A DNA stretch of 43,153 nt, taken from positions 1 through 43,153 of the forward strand of contig NZ_LZIR01000053.1 of assembly GCF_001667035.1 (NCBI RefSeq). Direction: 5' to 3'. Both the position numbers and the translations under genes were made by a program. Each line of letters starts with the position of its first letter. Positions within the stretch are counted from its first letter, which is position 1. This stretch comes from Mycobacterium sp. 852002-51057_SCH5723018 (GTDB lineage: Bacteria > Actinomycetota > Actinomycetes > Mycobacteriales > Mycobacteriaceae). Under the pieces are notes generated by a model that saw only the letters and a program-made list of their open reading frames with translations, searched no databases and was not told the DNA's origin. Of this stretch, positions 8,170 to 16,284 are shown in pieces.

Positions 8170-8763
8170 TTACGACAGCGCACCAACCACTTTCACGATG
8201 GACGCCGCATGCGGGAAGCCATAGCCGACCCGCATGACGCCGCGCACGGCAATGCTGTCGCTGGTGAAGTAGGGCCAAGGGCTGGTCACCAACTCGATGT
8301 CTTCGCGGATCACCACGAACACCTTCGAACGGTCGACGGCCCACACGACACCATCGGGGATGACACCTTCCAGCGTCCAATAGAGCGGCGTGCCGTTGAT
8401 GCTGTACTTCGGTAGACCTGCATTCGGGTCCACGGCAGCGGGATTCAGCGTCAATAGCGGCTCGTTGCTGTTCAGGTCCGTACCGGCGAAGCGCTTCAAG
8501 CTGGCCAAGTACTTGACGGTTGCTGCTGACGCCACGAACGCCGTTGCAGTGCTGCCAACTTGATTCATTAGCGACTCCGCTTCGATGAACGCGGTCCAAG
8601 TTCGTGAACGCGCCACCAGCGCCGCGCATGCCATGCCACCGGGAACGGTGACCGTCTGGAGACCAGTCACGCCTGCAATACCGGCAGGCCCGTTGACGGT
8701 TGCCGCCGCGCCCAAGCAAGATTCACTCTGACTTTCGAACCGCACGTCGTGTCTGTCTTGCAT
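8170..8763 (-). pseudogene. HK97-type phage major capsid protein, C-terminal remnant
   Basis: 197 codons, of which about the last 170 match the C-terminal part of the HK97-fold capsid proteins of mycobacterial prophages of the phiRv kind. Hallmarks I recognise are LKRFAGTDLNSNEPLL, AAVDPNAGLPKYSINGTPL, WTLEGVIPDGVVWAVDRSK, VFVVIREDIELVTSPWPYF and VMRVGYGFPHAASIVKV. A full capsid of this type is well over 400 residues, so the scaffold, N-arm and most of the P-domain are missing, and the first ~20 codons after ATG 8763 do not look like capsid. No portal, protease or terminase is present nearby. It is best read as the relic of a lost prophage inside the tRNA island. Confidence 0.85.
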
Positions 8764-9488
8764 GCATTCGGTAGCCGCCGTCAGTTTGCGGCCTTCAGTT
8801 CTGGCGACTCTGGCGTCGAACTTCCGACGGGGCAGCGGCCGCTCACCCCGCGCGGCACTTCAAGTAACTGCAAGGCGCTTCACGCAGCTGACAGGCCCCG
8901 CGCAGCCCGCTAATCTCGCTTGCAGTCGCCCCACAGAGTTCCGTGGGCAAATCCCTAGATGGGGCAGCGTCGACAGCGCCAACGGATCACCTGAGCAGCA
9001 CCAGATGCCAGGCTTCCCCTACGGGCTGTAAATGGTTCCCGCTGTTGTGTCCAACCGCAATGCCGGCGTAGCAATCTCGCAGCGTCATCTGATCTCCATC
9101 ACAAGGCCGCAGACCGGCTCAACGTGTGTCCCCCCGGCACGCCATCCGCACCTACATCGCGACGGCAGGCTCAGGGCTACAAGATCGGCAGATTGATAAA
9201 GTGCGATATCAAAGAGGTACACGCGCTAATCATTACCAACGACAACGCCTGACGCCTGTTCGTCTGGGTGTCAGGCTCAAAGGTGGCGACGAAATGCAGT
9301 ACGTGCGTCGATGTTGCCCCAAGACCGCCCTGTCGGTGCCGGCGCTGTTCAATGTGCAGCGGTGCGTCAAGAAGTAATTCCCGGCCATGGCCGGAGTTGC
9401 CGCAGCGGATGCGGAATGGAAAGGCTCCCGCCGCTGGACTCGACAAAGCACTGAGTGGCTTCGCGCGCTATAAAAAAATGAACATGAG
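8764..9488. other. 725-base gene-poor stretch of the island
   Basis: Only short open frames occur on either strand and none has a recognisable family or a good ribosome site. CCGGCCATGGCCGG at 9381-9394 is a perfect 14-base palindrome of unknown meaning. The position, directly upstream of the capsid remnant on its own strand, suggests decayed prophage sequence, but I could not identify any further phage gene. Confidence 0.5.
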
Positions 9489-10181
9489 CTAGTCGTCCAT
9501 CCCGACATCATGCTTGGCGGCTGAGACAAACTTCTTTACTAAGTCTCCGCTATTGAGATTCTCGCCTAGTTCCTGAACCTGGATTTGCACAGTTGACACA
9601 TCACCTCTTTCGGCGGCGATGAGTAACTTTGCGAAGCGATTATGCAAGTCATTGTGCTTCGTCGCAAGTGCCGCGTGGGCGTCGACAACGCCTTTAGACC
9701 GCACCAGCGCAACGGTCGAAGAATAAAGGTTGTTCTTCTTAAAGTCGTCTTCGTAAGGATCGAACTCAGAATGTATAGACTTTACGTCGGCTTGAGGAAA
9801 CTGAGCAAATGCTTGAGCAAGACGAAACTCGTCATTACTGAGGTTAGTGACTGAATCATTGTAATTGGCATAGGCAGTTAAACGTTGTTGTTTGTTAAAC
9901 TGAAGCGCCGACTGCTCAGCCGTAGCCTGTATCTGCCTACTCGATGTTTGGTAGGTAATTAAACTGCCAAGCGCGCCGCCCACAAGGGTTGCCGCTATGC
10001 CCGTAATGGCCAACCAAAACTCGTTTGAGCGCCGCCGCTTCGACTTTGATGGGCTGCCGTTCGCGAGCGGGTTCGGCGGACTCTGATACGCCGCCACGGG
10101 TACCGGCTCGGACGTGGTTGCCGTGTCCGCAGTCCCTTGGTTCTGTTCGGGCTTCGGCTGTGTTTCGTCTGGTTCGCCCAT
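9489..10181 (-). CDS. Single-pass membrane protein of unknown function
   Basis: 230 residues from ATG 10181. Residues 1-48 are proline-, Gln- and Ser-rich and end in a basic cluster (KSKRRR, 46-51). One transmembrane helix follows at about 55-77 (WLAITGIAATLVGGALGSLI). The C-terminal ~150 residues are helical and charged, beginning with a likely coiled-coil (QIQATAEQSALQFNKQQR). The positive-inside rule puts the N-terminus in the cytoplasm and the helical domain outside. G+C is clearly lower than in the surrounding chromosome, like the TIR cassette. No named family is recognised. It is the gene nearest the decayed integrase and is transcribed in the same direction. Membrane proteins of this shape in mobile islands can be exclusion or defence factors, but that is only a possibility. 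Confidence 0.75.
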   Translation of the reverse strand: MGEPDETQPKPEQNQGTADTATTSEPVPVAAYQSPPNPLANGSPSKSKRRRSNEFWLAITGIAATLVGGALGSLITYQTSSRQIQATAEQSALQFNKQQRLTAYANYNDSVTNLSNDEFRLAQAFAQFPQADVKSIHSEFDPYEDDFKKNNLYSSTVALVRSKGVVDAHAALATKHNDLHNRFAKLLIAAERGDVSTVQIQVQELGENLNSGDLVKKFVSAAKHDVGMDD

Positions 10182-10329
10182 GCGCTGTGACGATACAACT
10201 CTAAAGGTGGCGTTGAAGCCTTTCCGACAGTGTGCGACGAACCCCGACCGCTGCCCGTTCTACTCGATTCTGAAGATGCCAGATCAACCGCATCGTTCTG
10301 CTCGACGGCAGCTGCCAGCTCGGCACCCG

Positions 10330-10459
10330 TTGGCGCTTAGATTAGCGGCAACGATAGCGTCCCTACCGTCTTGGCTGTGCTGATTGCGCAGTGCGGCGTC
10401 GACGGTCCTATGTCCTAGACATGCCATGTTCTCTGTCAGGGTTGCTACCTGAGCGTTCT
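10330..10459 (-). pseudogene. Tyrosine integrase C-terminal remnant, catalytic Tyr replaced
   Basis: Minus-strand translation from about 10459 downward gives TLTENMACLGHRTVDAAL followed by RNQHSQDGRDAIVAANLS. This matches the C-terminus of actinobacterial phage/island integrases, where the usual form is ATLKELMARLGHST...AALRYQHA...DRDAEIAAALS. The LGH box-II histidine (10412-10410) is retained. The catalytic tyrosine of ALRYQH is an AAT Asn codon at 10385-10383. The upstream catalytic core and N-terminal arm-binding domain are absent. The remnant lies about 130 bases inside the distal attachment repeat, where an island integrase is expected. It explains how the element arrived and why it is now probably immobile. 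Confidence 0.8.
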
Positions 10460-10586
10460 GCTGCCGGCAAACCTCCGAAGTGATTTTGTGTTCCAGATGT
10501 ACTAGATATTCTCATGCCCTCATGCTCCAAATCCGTTGTGCCACTTCATTTTAGCAGCTCAAACGGTGTGTTTTCTCAACAGGCGT

Positions 10587-10614
10587 CCGCAGGTTCGAAT
10601 CCTGCCGGAGGCAC
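10587..10614 (+). repeat. attR-like copy of the tRNA-Arg 3' end
   Basis: 27 of 28 bases equal 4484-4511, in the same orientation, without the rest of a tRNA. The following 10626-10644 (CAGGTCAGAGGCTATTTCT) also resembles 4524-4542. It marks the distal end of a roughly 6.1 kb insert. Beyond it the sequence returns to high G+C chromosomal genes. Confidence 0.9.
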
Positions 10615-10757
10615 CGGCTCGACAGCAGGTCAGAGGCTATTTCTCAGCCGCGACGGGAGACCCGACGCTAACATCCCATGTTGGAATCGGTGGGGGCCCG
10701 CCAGTGATCAGCCGGCGCCTCAACCGGTGCGCGACTTCGGCACCGCCGCGGAAGACG

Positions 10758-11156
10758 TTAAACCGGTTGCGGCGGTTGCACCGGCTGGCTGAAATCGAAC
10801 CGGACATTTCGCGGGTCGGCGGAATCGACCTTCACCGCGACCGTCATGCCTTTGCAAAGACGAGTGTCCCGGCCACCCCACTGCTTCGGGACACGGTCGG
10901 TAATCGTCACGTCGTACGGGTCGCGGCCGGCGACTTCCACCCTCAGCGCGGTCCGCGCCACGTAGTACCCGCCGGTGGGCGTCAGCCACCATCTCCCCGA
11001 CATGACCTCGGGTCGCGCCGACAAAACTCGCGCGGTCCCTCGAAGTACCTGACCTTTGAAGTTGGGTAGCCCTCTGATGTAGGACACGACCATAAACACA
11101 ATGAAAATCAACCACAGGCCCACGCCCAGCAAAGGCCCGATAATGCCGGCGCTCAT
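10758..11156 (-). CDS. Small membrane-anchored protein of unknown function
   Basis: 132 residues from ATG 11156. One N-terminal membrane helix lies at about 4-28 (IIGPLLGVGLWLIFIVFMVVSYI). A soluble ~100-residue domain follows with alternating beta-like segments (GTARVLSARPEVM, GYYVARTALRVEVAG, DPYDVTITDRVP, GMTVAVKVDSADPRNVRFDF), consistent with a small beta-sandwich/OB-type fold. The C-terminus is Pro/Gln rich. The first chromosomal gene beyond attR, of normal G+C. No family name can be given with confidence; similar small membrane proteins are common in mycobacteria. Confidence 0.75.
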   Translation of the reverse strand: MSAGIIGPLLGVGLWLIFIVFMVVSYIRGLPNFKGQVLRGTARVLSARPEVMSGRWWLTPTGGYYVARTALRVEVAGRDPYDVTITDRVPKQWGGRDTRLCKGMTVAVKVDSADPRNVRFDFSQPVQPPQPV

Positions 11157-11256
11157 CTGCGCACGCTAGCACCGACCTCGCGGTGTTACTACGGCAACGG
11201 CATATAAGACGCTGCTTACGATTTCGGCAATTGCGTGCCCGGCAAGCCGAACCTAC

Positions 11257-11781
11257 TCAGGTGGGCGCGAGTAGCGAGCGCAGGCGTTGCCAGCTCGTTG
11301 CGAAGCCAGGGTGCAGCCGCAGGTCGGCCACGTCGCGTTCGGCAACCCAGCGCAGCTCGGCGCTTTCAACACACGCCACGGTCGCCAGCAGCTCGTCGGC
11401 GTCGGCGATGACGGTGGTATAGGTCCAAGAGGTGCCATCCGGCGCGGCCGTGATCAGAGCCGCCCGCACGGTGATCTGGCCGGGCCGCACCCCGGTCTCT
11501 TCGGATGCTTCGCGGATCGCGGCCTGTTCGGCGGTCTCATGGCTATCCCTTGCCCCACCGGGCAGGCCCCACGTCCCGCCATGGTGGCTCCATATCGCGC
11601 GGCGCTGCAACAGGACCGCCGGTTCACCGTCGGGCTGTCGCGCGCGCAGCAGCAGACCGGCGGCGCCGTGCCGTCCCCAGTAGCGAATCCCGTTGGCCGA
11701 CAACACCCATCCGTCGCCATCACCGCGCACGAGCCCAAGGTATGGCCGCAAGCGGCTTACGGCCGGCAGGCGCGCGGGCAA
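11257..11781 (-). CDS. NUDIX hydrolase
   Basis: 174 residues from TTG 11781. The Nudix box is complete: GGARDSHETAEQAAIREASE followed by ETGV, fitting G-x5-E-x7-R-E-x2-E-E-x-G-h. It hydrolyses a nucleoside diphosphate linked to another group; the substrate (oxidised dNTP, NADH, sugar nucleotide) cannot be told. The segment WSHHGGTWGLPGG just before the box is typical of MutT-like members. The start is uncertain: residues before RYWGRHGAAGLLLRA are poorly conserved in type, and an internal start is possible. Confidence 0.88.
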   Translation of the reverse strand: MPARLPAVSRLRPYLGLVRGDGDGWVLSANGIRYWGRHGAAGLLLRARQPDGEPAVLLQRRAIWSHHGGTWGLPGGARDSHETAEQAAIREASEETGVRPGQITVRAALITAAPDGTSWTYTTVIADADELLATVACVESAELRWVAERDVADLRLHPGFATSWQRLRSLLAPT

Positions 11782-11857
11782 GTTCAGCCGGCTAGCAGAA
11801 ATTCACCCGTCAGTATGCGGAAATTCACGCGCAATAGCTCGAAAAGCGCTGTCCTGC

Positions 11858-12010
11858 TGGGGATTCACACCGGCTATGGATGAAAGGGGTGTAACCCCAC
11901 GACGCCGGCGCAGGTGAACCCGAACTCCACGATGTGTGCGGCGGTGAAATGCTCCCCAACCGCTTGCAGAACCCGTCGCACATCGCGTGGTTGTCGGCGG
12001 AAGACCCGTG
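11858..12010 (-). pseudogene. Decayed copy of the carboxymuconolactone-decarboxylase-like gene 3' end
   Basis: Bases 11880-12010 align closely with 13068-13200 inside the gene at 12990-13559. On the minus strand they encode GEHFTAAHIVEFGFTCAGVVGLH against AEHFTAAQIIELGFTCAGVMGLH. The repeat reaches beyond the gene: GGATTCACACCGGC at 11866-11879 matches GGATTCACGCCGGC downstream of the intact gene. About 70 bases, including the original stop region, are missing in between. With the intact gene it brackets the cutinase gene. Nothing else recognisable lies in 11782-12184. Confidence 0.8.
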
Positions 12011-12184
12011 CGGTTGCAGTGATCGCCGATCCGCACCACGGCATTAAAGCCCGTAGCCGGGGCTGAGATATAAAACTGCGCCCCTCCACGAATTAGGGTC
12101 CGCTGCCTTTGCGGTGCTGGTCCGCGGGCCGTCAGTGCTCAAAACTCGCGGTTTAAAAAGCCGCGTGAGTGGGCACACCGCGGA

Positions 12185-12964
12185 ATGATTGCGCGTGAGA
12201 TCCCCCGTTTTCTCGCTCCTGCGGTAGTCGCGGCGTCGGGCCTCAGCGCTTCCGTCGTTGCCTCTGCAATCCCTTTCGCCTCAGCCGAACCGTGTCCGGA
12301 CGTCCAGGTGGTCTTCGCCCGCGGCACCGACGACCCCCCTGGACTCGGCCCGACCGGACAGGCATTTGTCGACTCCCTGCGTCCCCGCATTGGCGCAACA
12401 TCGCTCGACGTATATGCGGTCAACTACCCCGCTACCCATGACTGGACGAGCGCGGGCGAGGCCGGCATCAGCGACGCCGGCGCGCATGTCGTTTCAATGG
12501 CGCACGACTGCCCCAACACCAAGATGGTGCTGGGCGGCTATTCCCAGGGCGCGGCCGTGATGGGCTTCGTCACGTCGGCGGCCGTACCGCCTGGGATCGA
12601 TCCGGCCACCGTGCCCAAGCCGATGGACCCCGAGGTGGCCAACCACGTCTCCTCCGTCGTGCTCTACGCATTGCCGAGCGATCGGGCGATGAGCTTCTTC
12701 GGCGCACCGCCGGTCGTCATTGGCCCGCTTTATCAGGCCAAGACCATCAAGGTATGCGCCGTCGAGGACCCGATTTGCGCCGACGGGATGAATTTCGGCG
12801 TTCATATGTCGTATCCGAGCAACGGCGCAGTTATCGACCAGGGCGCGGCCTTTGCGGCCGGCCTTCTCGGCAGAGGTTCCGGCGGGCCAACTGGTGCGGG
12901 TCCCGGCGCGCCGACGACCATCGCCGGGTCTCCTTCTCCGGTCGGAGTGGCAGTCATTCCCTGA
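12185..12964 (+). CDS. Secreted cutinase-family esterase
   Basis: 259 residues from ATG 12185. The N-terminal ~34 residues are a Sec signal peptide (hydrophobic core VVAASGLSASVVASAIPF, probable cleavage after ASA). The mature protein starts EPCPDVQVVFARGT, the cutinase family opening. The catalytic Ser is S120 in GGYSQG, the acid is D195 in CAVEDPICADG, and the base is H207. The conserved cysteine pairs (C37/C109 and C191/C198) fit two disulfides. Mycobacterial Culp proteins are exported esterases or phospholipases that act on cell-envelope or host lipids. The Gly/Pro-rich tail of ~25 residues is typical and probably disordered. Confidence 0.93.
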   Translation: MIAREIPRFLAPAVVAASGLSASVVASAIPFASAEPCPDVQVVFARGTDDPPGLGPTGQAFVDSLRPRIGATSLDVYAVNYPATHDWTSAGEAGISDAGAHVVSMAHDCPNTKMVLGGYSQGAAVMGFVTSAAVPPGIDPATVPKPMDPEVANHVSSVVLYALPSDRAMSFFGAPPVVIGPLYQAKTIKVCAVEDPICADGMNFGVHMSYPSNGAVIDQGAAFAAGLLGRGSGGPTGAGPGAPTTIAGSPSPVGVAVIP

Positions 12965-12989
12965 CGATGGCGTTGTTGCCCATCAGGAT

Positions 12990-13559
12990 TCACGCCGGCT
13001 TCGTGCTGTCGACCTGATCGGAGTCGTATTCGATGACGGGCGGCGAATCGCCATAGACGTCGAGGGTATGGATGAAGCGGTGCAACCCCATGACGCCGGC
13101 GCAGGTGAACCCGAGCTCGATGATCTGTGCGGCGGTGAAATGCTCCGCCAAGCGCTTGTAGAACTCGTCGTCCATGGCGTGGTGGTCGGCGGAAAGAAGA
13201 TCGAGGAACTCGATCGCCATCTGCTCCTGCGGGGTGAGCGCGCCGTGGCCCGGGGCGAGCAGGCACGCGACATCCTCGTCGGTGATCGAGTCGTGCTTGC
13301 GCGACTGGCTACAGGGTTCGCACTCGCCGAGCTGGGCGCTGCGGATGCGCAGTAACTCCAGGATCCGGCCGCCGAGCAGGGTGCCGGCACCGAGCTGGTT
13401 TCGGGCCATGTTGACCTGCTCGAGCTGCGCGCTGCGATACGCGAAGATCTGCAACGGCACCGGCGTCGCGTAGAGGCCGGCGGCAACGCCCGCCTCCACG
13501 ATTTCGCGGGAGTGCGAGCTCAGCTCTTCCATCGGGATTGGCGCAATGCGCGGCATCAA
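12990..13559 (-). CDS. Carboxymuconolactone decarboxylase / AhpD-like protein
   Basis: 189 residues from ATG 13559; an adjacent second ATG is at 13556. All-helical AhpD-fold family. The redox-type CxxC is C80-E-P-C83, followed by SQSRKHD, where the canonical family has His a few residues later. The C-terminal half (AEHFTAAQIIELGFTCAGVMGLHRF) is characteristic. Members either decarboxylate lactones or act as peroxidase partners through the CxxC; the sequence does not decide which. Divergent from the SDR gene at 13602, with 42 bases between the starts, so promoter elements must overlap. A damaged copy of its 3' half lies at 11858-12010. Confidence 0.87.
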   Translation of the reverse strand: MMPRIAPIPMEELSSHSREIVEAGVAAGLYATPVPLQIFAYRSAQLEQVNMARNQLGAGTLLGGRILELLRIRSAQLGECEPCSQSRKHDSITDEDVACLLAPGHGALTPQEQMAIEFLDLLSADHHAMDDEFYKRLAEHFTAAQIIELGFTCAGVMGLHRFIHTLDVYGDSPPVIEYDSDQVDSTKPA

Positions 13560-13601
13560 ATGAGGCTAACTTTTTTGTGCGCCACCTAAAAGGGAGAACT
13601 C

Positions 13602-14390
13602 ATGTCCAGACTTGCCGGAAAGGTCGCGATAGTTACCGGCGGCGCGGGCGGAATTGGTGCGGCAACGGCGCACGAATTGGCCCGCGCAGGCGCCGCCGTC
13701 GCGGTCGTCGACGTCAACGGGGCGAAGGCCGCAGAGGTCGCCGACGAGATCCGCCGAACGGGGGCGCGGGCGATCGCGCTCGGCGGCGACCTGGCCGAGG
13801 AGGACACCGCGCGGCAGGTGGTGCGATCCACGGTGGCGGAGTTCGGCCGAATCGACGTCCTGCACAACAATGCCGCGCTGACTGCCAGCGACTTCCTGTC
13901 CCGGGACACCACGGTGAGCGAGATGCCGCTGGACGTGTGGCGGCGGTCCCTGGACGTCAACCTCGGAAGCCAGCTGCTGATGTGCAAACACGCGGTCCCC
14001 GAAATGCGCAAGAACGGCGGCGGCTCGATCATCAACATGTCATCGGGGGCAGCACTATCCGGTGACAAGACCCGCCTGGCCTACGGCGTGTCGAAGTCAG
14101 GGGTGCACGCCCTGACGATGTACGTGGCGACCAGCGAGGGAAGGCACGGCGTGCGGGCCAACACCATCGTCCCGGGCTTGATCCTCACCGACGCCGTGCG
14201 CGCGCACCTGTCCGAGGTCGCCATCGACCGCCTCGGCCGCGCCACCTTGACGCCGTACCTCGGACAACCGAAAGACGTTGCGGATCTAGTCGTTTTCCTT
14301 GCTTCGGAGCAGTCCCGCTACATCACCGGCCAGATGATTTCGATCGACGGCGGGATGTCCGCGCACGCCGGCCTGGACACCGGCGCCTAG
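13602..14390 (+). CDS. Short-chain dehydrogenase/reductase
   Basis: 262 residues from ATG 13602, with a GGGAG ribosome site (AAAGGGAGAACTC) just upstream. Classical SDR: TGGAGGIG cofactor loop at 12-19, acidic D37 after the second strand (VVD) favouring NAD(H), NNAA at 89-92, the catalytic serine of MSSG at 147-148, and YGVSK (Y161/K165). The C-terminal IDGGMSAHAG is typical. The substrate is unknown, probably a hydroxy/keto lipid or steroid-like compound. Convergent with the next SDR; their stop codons overlap by four bases. Confidence 0.92.
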   Translation: MSRLAGKVAIVTGGAGGIGAATAHELARAGAAVAVVDVNGAKAAEVADEIRRTGARAIALGGDLAEEDTARQVVRSTVAEFGRIDVLHNNAALTASDFLSRDTTVSEMPLDVWRRSLDVNLGSQLLMCKHAVPEMRKNGGGSIINMSSGAALSGDKTRLAYGVSKSGVHALTMYVATSEGRHGVRANTIVPGLILTDAVRAHLSEVAIDRLGRATLTPYLGQPKDVADLVVFLASEQSRYITGQMISIDGGMSAHAGLDTGA

Positions 14391-15199
14391 CCGCTCGTCG
14401 GCCCGAGCGCGTACGCACCGGTCTCCGGGTGGTGATACCAGCCGCTCGCGGCGTGCGTGCCGCCGTCGACGTGGATCGTTTGGCCGGTGATGTAGCTCGA
14501 CATGTCGGACGCGAGAAAGACTGCCGCACCTGCCATTTCGTCGACGTGGCCAGCGCGGCCCATCGGGACGGTGAGGCCGAAGCGCTCCTCGGAACCGGGC
14601 GGCGCGATCTGCTTGATGCCCTCGGTCAGGGTGATGTCGGGCGCCAGCGCGTTCACCCGGATGCCATGCGGAGCGAGCTCGAGCGCCGCGGTCTTGGTGT
14701 AGTTGATGACGCCGGCCTTGGCCGCCGCGTAGGTCGCGTAACCGGGCGCCGCGCGGACCCCCTCGATCGAGGTGACGCTGATGACGCTGCCCGGCAGCTT
14801 CTGCTCGACGAGGACTCGGGCCACCCGCTGGGTGCACAGGTAAACGTGGCGCAGGTTCGACTTATACAGTGCGTCCCAACCGTTTTCGCTGGTGTCGAGG
14901 ATCCCCGACCAGAAGACCCCGCCGGCGTTGTTGACCAGAATCGTGACCGTCCCGAGGTCGGCGGAGGTCTGCGCCAGCGCGGCATCCACCGCGGCGCTGT
15001 CCCGGACGTCGACGGTGATCCCCAGCGCGCCGATCTGCTCGGCGGCCGACGCACACGAATCGGGGTTGCGTTCCCAGATCGCCACCCGCGCGCCGAACGC
15101 CTTCAGCCCGGCCGCGATGCCGCGGCCGATGCCCGCGCCGCCGCCGGTGACCACCGCGACGCGGTCGGTCAGAAGAACGCTCGAGGGATCCAGTGCCAT
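14387..15199 (-). CDS. Short-chain dehydrogenase/reductase
   Basis: 270 residues from ATG 15199. TGGGAGIG cofactor loop at 18-25, NNAGG at 90-94, active-site S144 in SVTSIEG, and YAAAK (Y157/K161). C-terminal GQTIHVDGGTHAASGWYHHP is an SDR substrate-lid region with an unusual Gly/His-rich extension. Divergent from the epimerase-like gene at 15284, sharing an 84-base intergenic region. Substrate not inferable; two SDRs and a third SDR-type enzyme side by side suggest a small catabolic set for hydroxylated substrates, possibly under the TetR regulator at 16285. Confidence 0.92.
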   Translation of the reverse strand: MALDPSSVLLTDRVAVVTGGGAGIGRGIAAGLKAFGARVAIWERNPDSCASAAEQIGALGITVDVRDSAAVDAALAQTSADLGTVTILVNNAGGVFWSGILDTSENGWDALYKSNLRHVYLCTQRVARVLVEQKLPGSVISVTSIEGVRAAPGYATYAAAKAGVINYTKTAALELAPHGIRVNALAPDITLTEGIKQIAPPGSEERFGLTVPMGRAGHVDEMAGAAVFLASDMSSYITGQTIHVDGGTHAASGWYHHPETGAYALGPTSG

Positions 15200-15283
15200 G
15201 ACGCTGAATATAGGACAATGCCTCTTCGAGGTTTACAGTCGTCACTAAATCTGTTCGATATGTAACGCGTCAAGGGGGCCGCC

Positions 15284-16273
15284 ATGCCCAGCACGATCTT
15301 CGTCACCGGCGCGACCGGGCAGACCGGCGGCAACGTGTGCCAGCAGTTGATCGAGCGGGGCGACCGCGTCCGCGCCCTGGTTCGCAATCCCGACGAAGCC
15401 GCGGCGCTGGCCGACATCGGCGTCGAACTGGTCAAGGGCGACATCAGGGACGCCGACGACGTGCTCGAAGCGGCGAAGGGCGCCGAGGCGGCTATCCACT
15501 GCGCGGCACTGCTGGGCGGCGCCAGCCAGGACTTGGAGGACTTCAAGGCCGTCAACATGGCGGGCACCGCGAACGTCCTGGACGCGACCAAAGCCCACGG
15601 CATGCGCCGGGTGGTAGCCCTGAGCACCGCCACGTTCCTCGATCTGAGCACCGGCGTCGACTTCGAGGAGGCGCCCGTTCTGCAGCACCCCCCAGGCGAC
15701 CCCTACACCGTCACCAAGCTCGCCGCCTTTCTCGACGCCCACCGCCGCGCCGCCGCGGGCGACGACGTGCTGACCTGCCACCCCGGCGCGATCTTTGGGC
15801 CCGGCCTGGTGGTCGAACGCGCCTTGCACCGCACCAGCTTCAACCGGGTGTTGCTGGCAGGCATGCGTGGAAAGATCAAGCGCTATCTGGCTTTTCCGGT
15901 GACCTGGGTGGCGGGAGCCGATGTCGCGAAGGGCTCGATCGCCGCCCTCGACAGGGGGGTGGCCGGTGAGCGGTACCTGTTGGTCGGCCGGCCCGAGGAC
16001 ACGTTCAGCACCGCCGGCGGCATCAACCGCGCCTGCGAGATCGCCGGAATCGACCATCGCGTCGAGGATCTCGACTACCGCACCGATCCCGAGGCGTTGA
16101 CCGCCGAATTCGGGCCGACGTTGATGGCCATCGCGGAGGCCGCGGCAAAGAGCGAGCGCAAGCCCCGGGCAACCGACAACCTGACCACTCGGCGCCTCGA
16201 CTACCGGCCTATGTCCTTCGACGACGGGCTGCGGCTGCTGATCTCGTGGCTGCGCAAGCTCGGCAAGCTGTAG
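15284..16273 (+). CDS. NAD(P)-dependent epimerase/dehydratase-type (extended SDR) enzyme
   Basis: 329 residues from ATG 15284, preceded by an AAGGGGG ribosome site. Residues 8-15 are TGATGQTG (extended-SDR TGxxGxxG), D53 lies in KGDIRD, and the active-site pair is Y141-x3-K145 in PYTVTK with S114/T115 upstream in ALSTATF. The C-terminal half is the longer substrate domain of 3-beta-hydroxysteroid dehydrogenase/dihydroflavonol-reductase-like members. The role is unknown. Immediately followed by a TetR gene in the same direction, likely its local regulator. Confidence 0.9.
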   Translation: MPSTIFVTGATGQTGGNVCQQLIERGDRVRALVRNPDEAAALADIGVELVKGDIRDADDVLEAAKGAEAAIHCAALLGGASQDLEDFKAVNMAGTANVLDATKAHGMRRVVALSTATFLDLSTGVDFEEAPVLQHPPGDPYTVTKLAAFLDAHRRAAAGDDVLTCHPGAIFGPGLVVERALHRTSFNRVLLAGMRGKIKRYLAFPVTWVAGADVAKGSIAALDRGVAGERYLLVGRPEDTFSTAGGINRACEIAGIDHRVEDLDYRTDPEALTAEFGPTLMAIAEAAAKSERKPRATDNLTTRRLDYRPMSFDDGLRLLISWLRKLGKL

Positions 16274-16284
16274 GGGCCGCCGTC

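Noticed and set aside
8762..9377. Small open frames 8762-9031 and 9126-9377 as genes
   Set aside because: No ribosome site, no family, unusual composition for a mycobacterial protein, and located in decayed sequence.
4484..10614. Intact prophage
   Set aside because: Only a capsid piece and an integrase piece remain; no terminase, portal, tail or lysis gene can be read in 6 kb.
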